In this document: positions 22,582-33,890 of the stretch, one piece after another | How the letters are laid out: every line of letters begins with the position of its first letter | Position numbering within the stretch: the first letter of the stretch is position 1 | Source: Euglena gracilis | Lineage: Eukaryota > Euglenida > Euglenophyceae > Euglenales | Length of the DNA stretch: 64,000 nt | Assembly: GCA_039621445.1 (NCBI GenBank) | Contig: CP154954.1 | Span: forward strand, 60,881,858-60,945,857 | Direction of reading: 5' to 3' | Program-made: the position numbers and the translations under genes | Notes under the pieces: generated by a model | Seen by the model: the letters and a program-made list of their open reading frames with translations, nothing else | Told to the model about the DNA's origin: nothing | Database searches by the model: none

Positions 22582-25500
22582 TCCAGTGCCTTCACGAGCT
22601 TAAGGACAATGACGCTGCCCTGTCGGTATTGCCGGTGCTGTATGGAGGTCGGGGCTGTTCTTTATGTGAAATGGAAATGCACTCTTCTGTGACACCTATT
22701 CTTGCAACTCACCAAGTCAGCGGCAATTCAAACCTCAAAAAAGTCCAGAAATATGAATGGCCTACACATACTACGGACCATCTGAGTACATACATACATC
22801 AAATTCTGTGCAAATCAAGCCCAGATTCCCTTGACCATGTGTGCTAGTGTGCCATCTCTGCCGTATGCACCGCAACCCCACAATCCTTCTGGGCGGTGTG
22901 GTGGGGAGATTCCGTATCCATGCCGATGCGATGCGCCTATTTATGGGCCAGGAAATCCAGACAGTTGCTGGAAAGACAGCTAGACGCAGTCCAAGGCAGC
23001 GCGACGGAGGACCAATGGGGCTGGGCAGTTTCTCTGGCCATTGTGCAGCCAAGCACGCTGCCTGACCCCCCAACACCCTTTGAACCTCAGCACACAAAGC
23101 GGCAGGGCAGAACGGGAATCGGCCGAACGGTGGGTGGGGGGGGGGGTCGACCACCCCCCCCCCACCCCCTGCATGGTGGGTGGGGCGGGGAGGTCGACCC
23201 ACCCCCCCCCACCACCTCTTCCCGTATTTCCAGGGGCACCAATTTTTGGACCCCCAAAAAATTTTCCGACGCCTTCGGCGCCGGGTGTTTTTTTGACCCA
23301 TTTTGGGATCCATATAGGGGGTCCCCCCAAAAACCCCCAAACCCCCATTTTTTCAAACCTTCCCAAAATTCAACATTTTCCCAAAATTTTGATTTTGAGG
23401 ATTGAAAATCCAAAAAAATTACAAGAGAAAAAATGTCAGGAAAATTTGATTGTGCCAAAATTTGGTCCATTTTTTGACCTTCGTTTTTTTCACCCCCTCC
23501 CAAAAATACCAATTTTTAAACCTGAAATTTTTGAGATTTTTTTGTGAAAAAAGTGTGGTTTTCCATCAAAAAATGATGTATTTTGGGTTCATTTTTCAGA
23601 AAAAATTTCAAAAATTTTCCCCGGCCAAACATCCCTGTTTTCCCAAAATTGGTGAAAATGCTGTGGTGGGTGGGGGGGGGGGGGGGGGGGGGGGGTGGGG
23701 GTGGGGGGGGGGGGGGGGGGGGGGGGGTGGGGGGGGGGGGGGGGGGCGGGGGGTGGGGGGGGTGGCGTGGGGGGGGTGGGGGGGGGGGTGGGGGGTGGAC
23801 CCCCCCCCCACCAGGCTTTCCCGTTCTGCCCTGCAAAGCGGTCTCTCGCCCAATCTTGCCAATAAAAACAGATTGCCAAATGTCTTTCACAAAGTGCCGA
23901 AGAAAACATATTTGATGGGGCAAACGCCCCCCCCCCCCGAGGGGGTCAGGCCTGGCTCAGGGGGGGGGGGGGTCAGGCGCGGCCGGAGCACCGCCCTGGG
24001 CCCAGCGCCGCCGCTGCCGACGCGGAGCTGCTGCTGCTGCACCTCCAGCTGCTGGCCCACCTCGGCCGCCACACGGACGCGCTCGCCGCGTTCGGGGAGT
24101 GGGAGGCGCCCATGCGATCGCCGGCCTGGCTGGGGGAGGGGGGCTTTGTGGGCTTTTGGGAAGGTTGTCAGACCCGCATTTTTTTTCAATGCCGTATTTG
24201 GGGGGGGGGCGGGGATTGTCCAGTTTTGGTCCGGTCCACCCAGCCCGGCTCAGGTACAGCTGGGGTCCAGCCCAGGGGGTTTTTTAGTTGTGGACCCCCG
24301 GGGGGGGAGGGGGGGTGGGTGGGTCCGGCCGAGCCCCCCCCGCACCCCCGTGGGGGGGATATACTTTTCGGCGCCGAAATTTTTGAAAAGGTGCTATTTT
24401 AGCACTTTTCGCGATTTTTCGGCCATTTTTTTGTGGGTCCCCTGGGACCCCCCCCCATCCAGGGCCCCCAGATAAACTTCAAAAACACCATTTTTGGCCA
24501 TTTTGACATTTTTAAAAAAAATTGGCGCTTTGCGTCAAAAAAATTCGGCTCAGTGTCGGTGTGCTGGACTGGCCAAACTTCATATCGGCGAACCCCCCCC
24601 CTCCCGGGGGGGTTGGCAGCCTGGCTGGTGCTGGCTCGGAAAACGGTGCTGGCTGGCTGAACCCCCTTCCCCGGGGGTGGGGTCCCTCCGACTTAAGAAA
24701 AACCCTGACCCTGGGAGGTTCCTGGGCTGGGGCCAGAAATTTGGGCAGGCTGGCTAGAACCTCCTGGGGGGGGGGCTGGACCAGGGTTTTTTTTTTGAGA
24801 CCGGAGGGGGGGGGGTCCCCCCCACCCAGCCACCTCAGATTTTCAGCTGAAAAATTCCAGCCCAGTCGGATTTGCGCTTTGGGCACCATTTGGGTAGCCT
24901 GGCAGCCGGCTTGAACCTTCCAACGACCCACACCGCCCAAGGGGGGGGGGGGGGGCTGCCAGCACCTTTTTCCAGCCAGTACCTTTTTCCCACTGGAAAG
25001 TTGTGCCCCAGATAAATGATCAAGGGTTGTCAGCACAACTCTGTGGGAAACATGTGGGGGGGGGGGGCACGTTGAGGAGTAGTCAAAATTTGAAACATAA
25101 AAAACGGGGTATGAAATATGGTCAATTTCGGGGTATGAATAAGACCTTTTTTTTGAATTTTTGAGTTGCTTTTTGCCAAAAAAAATTTCAGCACAAGAAG
25201 AATTCACATTTTTCTATCATTTTTCCGTCATTTTTTTCCAGTCATTATTGTCTAGACTGTATGTCAACCCCCAGATAAGAAGCCCCATTGCAACTATTAT
25301 GCATGTTGGTTAAAGTCTCGGGGTTCTATTACCCCCTCCCTGGCCTGTACGGGAGCCCCCGCAACCCTATGGGTGGTGGGTGGGTCGACCCCCCCCCACC
25401 CTAACCACAGTTTAAAGGTCGTTCGACAAGGGGGCAGGTTCAGGTACGAGTATAGCAGATATTACGGGAAAACGTGCTTGTGAGCAAAAAGTAATGTGTT

Positions 25501-27765
25501 CCTGCAATTCTGGCACATCTCACCAGCCCCGTCTGGCGTTTTGCAAGGTGGTATTTGGTGCAGTGCATTACGTGCGGCCTCGGATGAACGTTTGTGGTCC
25601 CCAGAGATTTCCTCTTGCCCTCTCCTGAGGGCACTCTTCGACGACATATCACATCATTTGGGAGGAGTGGGGCTTCTATTTAGCATTTTGGTTGAAATTC
25701 CAGGGTTTCAGCATTTGGGTCGGGTGGGTTCCAGGGACAGGGCTTCTATTTGGGGCGGGAATTTAGGCAGCACCAACTTGTGCCTATGGTGTATGCGGAG
25801 TCAACAATGCGCATTCCGCCGTTGCTGCCAACGCCAACTCTGTCCCTGACCCTGGCCCTGGCCCAAAAGAGGGCTGGGGCGGCTGCAATCGCCAAAGTTA
25901 GGGGATCGCATGGCTTCGGTCCTTGCCGCCTCGGACCCCTCCTCCGCCCCGGGCTGTAAGCGCCTCCCCGAAAGCCTATGGGTGGCGGGTGGGTTAGGTC
26001 CGACCCTCCCCCCAACAGGTCTTCCAGCACAGCCCGGCCTCCGCCCATCAACTGCAACTGCTGGAATGGGCGGTGGGAAGTTTGCTGGCTGACGCCGGAT
26101 GGCTGCCGAAGGCCCCAACTGTGTGTCTTTTGCGAACGCTTGGGTTCAACTTGGCTTTGACGTTTTGACATTTTGGGCTCATCCCCCCCCCCCAAAGGGA
26201 TGGGTGGTGGGTTTGGACGTTACCAATTATGTGCAGAGCGGAACCGAAATTCAGCAACCAGCTCTGAAATTTGTTCCTTGCCATAAAGAGCGAAACCCCT
26301 GAATCAAAAGGTGGTGGAAAGGAAGATGGTGGTTTAAAACGTGGGGTTCCTAGAATGAAATTCCGGGCAAAAATTGGCAGCCACAAAATCCAAGCTCGTT
26401 TGGGGAAAAAAGAGGGGATGTGTTTTCACCTGCAGATATCCCCCCGAAGATTCAGTACCCCCCCCCCTATAGTCGTACGACCACCCCTCATTTACGACCA
26501 CCCCCCGGTCACAGGTTGCAGGTCATGGGGTGTTATGACCCCCCCCCCCCCCGGTCACAGGTTGCAGGAACCCGGTCGTACGACTAGGGGGGGGGGGGGG
26601 GTAAGTGGGGGTTATAAAAATTATGGGTTGCAATCCGGCTGAATTGAGATCAGATGGTTGTTTTGCCGGAGAGCGGCGGTGTATCTCCCCCGACACTGCC
26701 CTCCGCTGCCTCCGCCGCCACCTCGACTGCCCAGCGCAGGTCTCTTTTGCAAGGAGGTCGCAACCCCCGGTGGGTTAGGTGCTCACGCAGGTGGTGGCAG
26801 CACCTCCTTTTTTGCACCCCCCAAACAGGAGGTCCACATTTTCAGAACGGGTTGTTTTGTGGCATCAATCGACCCCCCCCCCCCCCCGCGGGTGCATTTG
26901 GCGCGGGGGCCCGAAAGCCACTTTCATGGCCGGCTCGGCACAGCCGGGACCCAAAAGCCCAAAGGAACGGCCCACCATGGGGACACACCCCCCCCCCGAC
27001 CAGGGGCTGGGGGGAAAAGGAGCCTGGGTCGGAGCCGTTCCGCACCGCCCTCCTCGAGCGGGAGCGCGCGCTGCTCGAGCGCCAGGCGGCCGCCCGGCCA
27101 CCGCCCCCCGTCCCCCGGGCCGACCCCCCCGCCGTCGCCACCGCGGACCCAACGGCGGCCCCGGCGAGGGCCCCCGGCGTCAGGGCCTCGGTGAAGGCCT
27201 CCTCTGCCCTGGGCCCGGTCACCCCCGGGCGGGGGGAGGCAGGGTTGGGCATCGGCAAAGAGCCATCCTGAAGGTACACCGCCGGGGCCGGAGACTGGTG
27301 GGCTTCAGGGCAGTGGGCCAACGTAGGAACCGCCTGAAGTGGAAATGCCCCCCTTCCTGCAGCGGGGGGGGGGGGGGTGAAAAATGGTGCGGTCTGTGCT
27401 CTCATTTCCTTCTCCTCTTCCCTCACACACCGGAAGTGGGCAGGCAGCCATCCAGGATGGGCTTGCCCACCTCCTTGCTGGGCTGACCCCGCCACGGCCC
27501 AGCCCGCGACCCACACGCCGGCAGATTGTCCCCGCTGCGCCGCGTTCCGGACCCGGCCGACTGGCCGGCCACGGTGGCCCGGCAGCTCCGCCGCTGGTGG
27601 GCGGCCGTGGCCCACGACGCGCCGCTGTCCGCCCGACGCCTCGGCGTCGCCGCGGTGGTAGCCGTCGCCGTGTTTGCGTTGCTGCGCCGGCGGCGGCTGC
27701 TGCGCGGGGACCCGCTGGCCCTCCTGAGCCACGCCGCCTCCCTCGTACTGATGCTCCTGCTCTGA
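17969..27765 (+). CDS. APEM9/PEX26-like peroxisomal membrane tether (tentative)
   Basis: Multi-exon gene. Exons: 17969-18187 (starts MIAVLGDISPIVRD, then helical EDRFVARDFASCLKHAALYY), 22587-22647 (CLHELKDNDAALSVLPVLYG, phase 0 with the first), about 22971-23050, about 23978-24130 (ELLLLHLQLLAHLGRHTDAL), 27020-27190 (LLERERALLERQ then a Pro/Ala-rich linker) and 27525-27765. The last exon carries a basic-flanked membrane segment (RLGVAAVVAVAVFALLRRRR) and a second hydrophobic stretch before TGA. A helical N-terminal repeat-like body plus a C-terminal membrane anchor with an RRRR flank fits plant APEM9, the functional PEX26 counterpart that recruits the PEX1-PEX6 ATPase to peroxisomes. This rests on pattern only. 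Alternatives are another TPR-like tail-anchored protein or, for the 23-24 kb exons, a NatB NAA25-like subunit. The first exon could instead read through to a TAA at 18236-18238, which overlaps an AATAAA. Confidence 0.4.
19171..20354. mobile_element. 1.18-kb element with 21-bp inverted termini
   Basis: The left end is GATAAGAGCTCAGCGACCCC and the right end its exact inverse GGGGTCGCTGAGCTCTTATC. The interior is C-run/G-run and T-rich, without an open frame of transposase type. I saw no clear target-site duplication in the adjacent CT-rich DNA. Words resembling the terminus (TTAAGAGCTCAG) recur at about 21,593 and 21,752, so the family has other members. Confidence 0.65.
19720..21010. repeat. 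Inverted and direct copies of a roughly 110-bp unit
   Basis: A unit containing GATACGGCCGTTTTTCGG, GAAATCAAA and AAGCCCTTGGAA / CAAAGGAAATGTCC is present about four times: forward at about 19,720-19,830, inverted at about 19,955-20,075, 20,685-20,800 and 20,885-21,005. A diverged forward relative lies at 21,905-22,045. Copies are separated by T-rich spacers with AAAAGTCGAAAAAATC words. Confidence 0.75.
21000..21500. repeat. GTCGAAAAAATCGAAAA / GACCCGGAAAA spacer array
   Basis: The phrases AAAAAGTCGAAAAAATC, CCATGTTTTTTGGC and CCCGGACCCGGAAAAACTG recur three to four times at intervals of about 170 bp, continuing from 20,140. This is a degenerate tandem repeat, non-coding. Confidence 0.6.
22551..22579. 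repeat. (CT)n tract acting as polypyrimidine tract
   Basis: Alternating CT immediately precedes the acceptor CCTCCAG at 22581-22586 of the exon beginning at 22587. Confidence 0.8.
23664..23810. repeat. Long near-pure poly-G tract
   Basis: About 145 bp are almost entirely G with scattered T, C or A, followed by a short poly-C. Translation gives poly-Gly/poly-Pro only. It is a strong candidate for G-quadruplex formation and is likely to be unreliable in sequencing and assembly. Confidence 0.95.
24147..27019. other. Intron region of the APEM9-like gene
   Basis: C-run/G-run dispersed repeats occupy about 24,290-24,960 and 25,980-26,200, with a family-C inverted-repeat element at 26,468-26,590. 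A small open piece near 26,650-26,740 (PTLPSAASAATSTAQ) could be an additional exon, but nothing confirms it. Confidence 0.4.
26468..26590. mobile_element. Family-C element (GTCGTACGAC inverted ends)
   Basis: The left end is AGTCGTACGACCACCCC and the right end CCCGGTCGTACGACTAGGGG. The interior has two copies of CCCCGGTCACAGGTTGCAGG. Related elements lie at 46,180-46,873 and 49,948-50,182. Confidence 0.7.
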
Positions 27766-28581
27766 CCCGGAACGTGGTGGTTGGGGTGCCTGCAACTCCA
27801 GGCTGAGGTAGGTTGCAGTCATAGATTCATTTAACCCAGAGGGGTGGATGGTTGTTGGAGAGTGGGTGGGTGGATTGGGGCCTCTGGACCTCCCTGGGGG
27901 GTGGGGTGCGCCATACGTCAGTTTTGGGCTGGAAGAAAAATTTAACCGTTTTCGGCCGACGTTGGCTGGATTTTGGGTGGGTAGGTGATTGACCCGGGGG
28001 GGGGGGGGGTCGGGCCCGAAGAAAAGTGGGGGGGGGTTGGGCCCTGGAGTGCCCACCACCCCCCCGGGGGGTCACCAAGTGAGTCTGTGGTTGCAGTGCC
28101 AGTGGCCCGTGGTTGGTCACTACAATACCGTCCTTTCAAAGGAACTGCGGAACATCGGGTTTTAGCTTTTGTTTCAGTAGCAAATGGCACCTTCTCCATC
28201 ACGCCATCACCACCTCAAAGGCAGGAGGGGGAGGGGGTCTGGAGGGGGTGGGTATGCGTTGCTGTGGTATTTTGGCAACATGGTCACCAGTGGCAAACCA
28301 AAAGAAATAACATCACCGCGCTGTGGAAGGGAGTCCCTACGGACGTCTTTTGGTTGCATGTTTTTTCCATTGATCACCTCGCACATCCGAAGTACATCCT
28401 AATTGTATTATTTCTCCCCTTGCATTTTTTTTCTTACAGAGAAATGCACTGCCAAGGCAGTCTTTTCCGACGGACGGTCAGCAGCATTGCGCAGCTGTTG
28501 GCTGTGGGATGGAAGGAATGAGGACGGCGAGGCGTTTCCCCTGCCCATGCTCATCCACAGCCCCAATGCCTTGACACACTC

Positions 28582-30335
28582 ATGGCGTCGCCCCCGCTGC
28601 TGGGGGGCCTGCTGGGCCTGGGCCTGGGACTCGGTCTCCTCCTGGCCTCTCACCCAGGCTCCTCTTGACATGGGACGGAGGTTGCAGAACGCCCCACGTC
28701 CAGCCATGACACACGTGTGTGTATTTGGCACACAATGGGGGGGGGGGGTTCTTTGTGCCCCAAGGCCAATGCCTCCCTCATTTGAACGAGGGCCAGAAGC
28801 ACTGGAAGATCTTTATTATTTATTTTCAAGTTTTTTTCCTTATTTTTGATTCATTTTTTATTTATTTTGTTTTTTTCACTTTTTTGGGGGAACAAGTGGA
28901 ATTTTCAGAAAGTTCCCGCTGGACCCGCCGAAGAGACCGCCACCGCCCCGGTGGAAACCCCAACCGCAAGCCCCGGGGCACTCAGCCGCCCAGCGTTGAT
29001 CCAGCAAAGCCTGCCACGCCAGCCACCACAGCGTCCTGCAGGGGCTTTCGTCCTTCCCAGTGTGCCACGGGTCCATGTTGGCCGACAAGTTCTGAGGGCC
29101 ACGGATGCCCTGCGGCGGCGAGACCCCCTGCCCTCCCTCCGCCGACCGGTGTGTGGCCGTTCTTGGGGACGCCTTGCTCGCCATCGATGTCTCTGCCAAC
29201 GTTTGGGCGCACCAATGTTCAAGCCGAGGTTTTTCTTGTGGCAAGCCCTCTAATTTTCTTCTTTTTTTTATTTATTTCCGTCGGAGTTTGAGGATTATCT
29301 TGCACTCACCCTCGTTATAATTTGTTGCTTTCAACACGTTCACCTGGCGTACCTTTTGAGATATTCATCAATTGAACGAACTAATGCCCCTCCATCAAGT
29401 GGGTTGGTTGGCAGGCTATATTAGCTGGCTTTAAGGTCAGAATTCAGCAGCAGAGAGAGGGGGGTGTTGAGAATTCCGTGTCCTCACATATTTGTGGCAG
29501 AGCCCCGAGGGTTTTGGCTCCACCAAAGGACCCTGCACGGCTTACTCGAATTCGTTGTGTCCCTCCTTCCTCCTGCCATCATTGCAGGCGCGCCACACCA
29601 CCTCCCACACTGTGCTGACCCACTGGGGCGACCAGGGCCTTGCAGCTGCTGATGGTGGGGGGCAGTCTCCCCTGGCCGATGTCCCTGCTGAGGCTGAAGT
29701 GGGCGACCCCCCCCCCCCGCCGCGACCCCACCCCCTTTGGTTGTTGACCGTAGGTTAATGGTCATATTGGTCGAACGACGGGGGGGGGGGGGTATTTCCT
29801 CTCTTTTTCTGACTGGAAATCCACGGAAAGCATTCTTTTTGCTCGCTGGCGCAATTTTACCACGGCCCTTTTCTACCGTGGTTGGGTTGCCCTCTGGGTT
29901 CCTCCTGGTTGACTGGCCACATCAGCCTGGCCATCGCGCTGGTTGGGCATTTGGCGTGATGGGCGTCGTGGTCGTCTTCCTCGCCTCCAAATTGGGACGC
30001 TGGAGCGGTGTGATTCCTTGTCAGGTGTGTCATGGACAACTCGCATCAAGAACAGGAGGGGGGGACCTCTCAAACTGTGGGCTCTCCAGGGGGAGTTATA
30101 TCAGGAGGGAACCTTGAACCGAAAACAAGTTGATGGTATTCCGGCGTTCCACGTCCTTCAATCAGTCCCCGGAAGGGAAAAAAATACCCCACATCCATAT
30201 GACAATCTGACGCTCATTTGTTGAACGCTCCTCTCAACCATTTTTGATTTTTGGTTCCTCCGCGACGCACCCCTTTGTCTGCCACGCAAAATACCGTGTG
30301 TCCAGTGCAGGGGTTTTTTTTAGTCGTGGACCCCT

Positions 30336-30367
<32 letters not shown>

Positions 30368-33076
30368 GTGGTCCCGGCCGGGCCCCCGGAGGGGGGTGGG
30401 ATATACCCTTCGGCGCCTGCGGCGCCGAAAAAAAAAATGCTATTTTTAGCACTTTTCGCGATTTTTCGGCCATTTTTTTGTGAGTCCCCCGGGCCCCCCC
30501 CCCCCAGGGGGTGGGGGGACCCCCCCTCCCCCCCCCCCCGGTCTTAAAAAAAACCCTGGTCCAGTGCTATGGTGCATATGACACGGCTTGTTCATGACAC
30601 ACACCCCGTGTCAACCGCACAAAGTGACGCAGGGGGTCTTTCCCCGTACTTTGGCGTGTCAAGGGCAAGGTAGGTTGAAGTCTCAGAGCAGGTTGGGGGG
30701 ACATTGTGCCGGGGCATTCCATTCTGCTCTCCCCTCCTCAGTCAGCGTTGTTTTCGTCGCCGCCCGTCACCGCTCTGCCCAGGGCCCCCTCTCAGTGGCG
30801 GCGGCTTACGCCGAGGAGAGCGCGGCGGAGGGGCGCACTGCCCCCTCGCTGGGGGACGTTGTGGCCGCCGTGAAGCGGGCGACGCGGGGTGGAGTGTGCG
30901 TGCGGGGGGGGGGGAGAGGGTTTCCTGGCTGGCGTCTTTCTGGCGGAAGCCACGTGCCACAGCGCTGAATTGAAATCCTGGAAACCCATCGGCAAACACC
31001 CCACAGCACTGGGCACCCCCCCCCGGTGTTGTTTCAAAGAAGCCTGGGCGGGGTCTATCCCGCAACCACCCATTCCAGCAATCCCCCCCCCCCCGCACAA
31101 CGCCCCGAGTCTTTACTGCCGCTGCGTGCTGTCTCGATTGGGGGATGAGGGGTCGCCCTCAGCCAGCCAGTGGTGGGCAGTCCCCCCCGGGGCCACCGCG
31201 TGGGCGGACACTGCGCGGCTGGGGCTGGCGCTCCGGGTGCAGTGGGACACCAGCATGGCCAGGGGCGCGAGCTGTGCCCCGCCCTCCCCCCCCCCAAGTC
31301 GTATCTCCCCCCCATGCCTAATGAACACCCTTGCCCAATGAACAGGGGGTGTTCGGACCGTCCACATTGTCACCGTACACATTATCTACACAGAAACCGT
31401 GCCCAAAGCCCAATGAACACCCCCCGTTCGGACCGTCTAGATTGTCACCTTGGTGTTCATTGAGGGGGGGGTACCCTCGGTAACCCTTCCTGCCTGGTCG
31501 GTTTTCCTCGGGGGCGAGACACCTCGGGCCCCGCACTTTGCTCTTGTGAGGCCTGATTGTGCACAAGAATTAGGCCGGGGCATTTCCCAAGGCACCTGGG
31601 GCACCAAGTCTTTGATAATGGGCTTCTGAAGCCTCGCCCCCCCCCCCTCCATTGACCAATTTCACAAAACTTTGAGCACAAAAACCCAATTTTTTGATCA
31701 AATCAACCCCTGCCCCTCTGGTGGTGTCCCACACCGGGGGGGGTTCTTGGCCAGAAATTCTTTGGTGATTGAAGCAATTGTATCTGCATTTATTGCTTTA
31801 TGTTGGATGGCTACAGTGGGCCTCGAGGGTTTGCTTGCTGCAAAAAGAAACAGTCAACCTGCCGGCGATTTGGGGCAGACAGGCAGCTCCGGGGGGCGTT
31901 GAGGCAGTGCAGAACCTGGCCCGCCGGTTCTGGGGCGACCTTCAGGCGTTTGGAACCCACTTCGGAGAATTTGACCGGCCAATGCTGTGTGCATGCACAT
32001 CCAGTCACACCGCATCCTTTTCCTTGCACTTTGCACCAGATGTGAGCCCCATGAAAAGATTAAAAATTAAATAGAATTAATTGTCATTAATTAATTAATA
32101 ATGATTAAATTAATTAATTAATTTACTAATTATTAATTATCTTATTTAATTAACATTAATATTATAATTAAATTAATTAACTAATATTAATTATTATTAA
32201 TTACATTAATTAATATTAATTTATTTAATTTATTTAATTAAATTAATTAATTAATATTAATTAATTTAATTAAATTGATTAATTATTATTAATTATTATT
32301 ATTAATTAAATTAACAAATTAATATTTATTATTATTAATTAAATTAATTAATTAATTTCAATTAAAGTTAAGATTAAAATTCAGATTAAAGGATATAGAT
32401 AACAGTGAATGCAATTTAGTGGGCTCTGCCACGTTGGGTTTGCCACCAACCGGGCCCCTGCGGTCCAATGGGGATGGGCGGCACGGCCACCCTCGCGTGG
32501 GAGCCGCTGGGGGCCGGCGTGCACCGCGCGGTGGACTGCACCGCCACCCTGCCGGCCGGGACCGCCCCCGTACAGTACGTCTCGGCAGTGGCGCTGGCCC
32601 TCCCGCCGGGGTGCCCGCTCCCTCGGATGCCGGTTCCAATGACTCCAGGTGGCCCCTGGGGGGGGGGGGGTGTCGGGCGATGACCAGCGGCAAATAAATA
32701 CCGCAATGATTTGAAAAGCAATGAGGGTTTGGCCCTGCCATGGTTTTTGGAGATTTTGAAAGTTTGGTTGCTGGTTAAAGTTAAAGGCTGTTTTTCCCGG
32801 CGTGCCGAGGGGGGTGATGCCGGGTATTCCTGCTGAGAACAGTGCAATGCGGCTTCTCTGTGTAGTTTCGCTCACACGCAAACCAGAAGATATTGCTTTA
32901 ACCACACAGCGGCCCAGTGGAGCGGTGACCCAGGTCCAGCGGGCGACGTTGAAGGCGGCGTGGAGCCGGAGGGGGGCCTCCGGCCGGAGGGGTCCACAGC
33001 ACTGGGCGACGCTGCCAGTGCCCTGCAGCAACTCGACCCTGGCCGGCGTGCGCTTCCCCCAACCCCGTACACCTGA
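28582..33076 (+). CDS. Unidentified multi-exon protein with N-terminal hydrophobic segment
   Basis: Likely start ATG at 28582, reading MASPPLLGGLLGLGLGLGLL, a signal-anchor or targeting-type hydrophobic stretch. Candidate exons: 28582-about 28630, about 28918-29020 (Pro/Ala-rich), 29042-29148 (VLPSVPRVHVGRQVLRATDA, donor gtgtgt), 29588-29654 (RHTTSHTVLTHWGDQGLAAA), 30742-30888 (VAAAYAEESAAEGRTAPS), 31163-31273 (SQWWAVPPGATAWADTARL), 32420-32648 (GGTATLAWEPLGAGVHRAVD) and 32934-33076, which ends at TGA with an acidic tail. The last two exons join in phase (one carried base G plus GT). I do not recognise a family. Codon use and GC match the neighbouring plastid and peroxisome-type genes. Earlier junctions are less certain, and some of these exons could belong to another gene. 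Confidence 0.4.
30336..30368. repeat. Poly-G run of about 30 bp
   Basis: An uninterrupted G tract inside a dispersed C-run/G-run repeat (30,310-30,560) that also contains GGCGCCTGCGGCGCC and ends in GGTCTTAAAA. Closely similar repeats occur near 4660-4870 and 24,270-24,480. Confidence 0.85.
32062..32395. repeat. TTAATTAA-rich AT island
   Basis: About 330 bp consist almost only of A and T, built from ATTAATTA and TTAATTAA words, in a GC-rich gene context. It lies directly upstream of the acceptor of the exon starting at 32420, so it forms the end of an intron. No coding potential. Confidence 0.9.
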
Positions 33077-33890
33077 TAAAACCAACCCCCACCGTCTTCA
33101 ATTTGGATGAAAGCCAAAGAGCATGGCCACGGTGTCGTGTGAAATTGGGGGGGGGAGCAGTCTGTTTTTTTCCTTTTTTTTAAAAAAAAGTCTTGCTGTG
33201 TATTCCCCGGAAGTGGTCATTCCTGTAAGGTCGTCACCTTGTCGGCATGGAAGCTGTCACCTGGGTACTGATTTATCATGCTGAGAAGTTGTTGCCACCT
33301 TCCCCCTCCCTTGCCCAAGACAACCCACAAACCATGTCGTTGACACCCACCCTGACACCCTGTGTCAATGGCACTTTTTTGTAGCATTATTATACATATT
33401 ATATGGGTATATCATATCTTGTATGTACTCATATACTGTACTCGGAAGCCAATCCAGAAATTTTGGAGTTGTCTTGGGGCATCAATATTATTTATCCTTG
33501 TGTGTCAAACCTGTAACATTGGTTTCTTTTTCTTCAGATTTGGTGATTTGGCTGGATACGTGGTCCCGATTGCCCCAAAAAGGTGGTATTCGCTGCTGTG
33601 AGAAGCGCAATGAAGAGCTCAATCAATTCTTTTTTGAAAACGTGCCGAAGCGGTTGATAAATGTGTTTATTTTTCCGATGTCTCAAACCAGAATATTCTG
33701 GTGTCCGCCAGCTGGATTGGGCCTCTCCTTGCTCGGATTTCAGGGACCAGCCGCGTCCAACCCCCCCCCCCACCCCGCAAACCCCCCCACGAGGTATTTG
33801 GCACTTTTTTTTCCGCCAGCCAAGTGCAGACTCGAACCCCCCGGGTCCTTGGAAGCCCTCCTGCTGAGAGCGGGGGTGCCCCCCCCAATG
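33077..33890. other. Short intergenic interval
   Basis: About 0.8 kb between the TGA of the unidentified gene and the ATG proposed for the protease gene. It is AT-richer, with no convincing exon or motif. Confidence 0.35.

Larger units (their letters stand above)
18240..22586. other. Repeat-filled intron of the APEM9-like gene
   Basis: If the exons at 17969-18187 and 22587-22647 belong together, this is a 4.4-kb intron. It contains a 1.18-kb inverted-repeat element (19171-20354), a copy of the family-A MITE end (near 19,545), inverted and direct repeats of a 110-bp unit (19,720-21,010) and poly-T/GGTCGAAAAA arrays. No exon is seen. Confidence 0.5.

Noticed and set aside
23450-24475. 341-codon plus-strand frame with poly-glycine
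   Set aside because: Created by the poly-G tract. The credible exon at 23,978-24,130 is in another frame.
26842-28059. 405-codon minus-strand open frame
   Set aside because: GC-rich, Pro/Arg-rich shadow opposite the plus-strand exons at 27,020-27,765. It reads through intron repeats without any recognisable motif.
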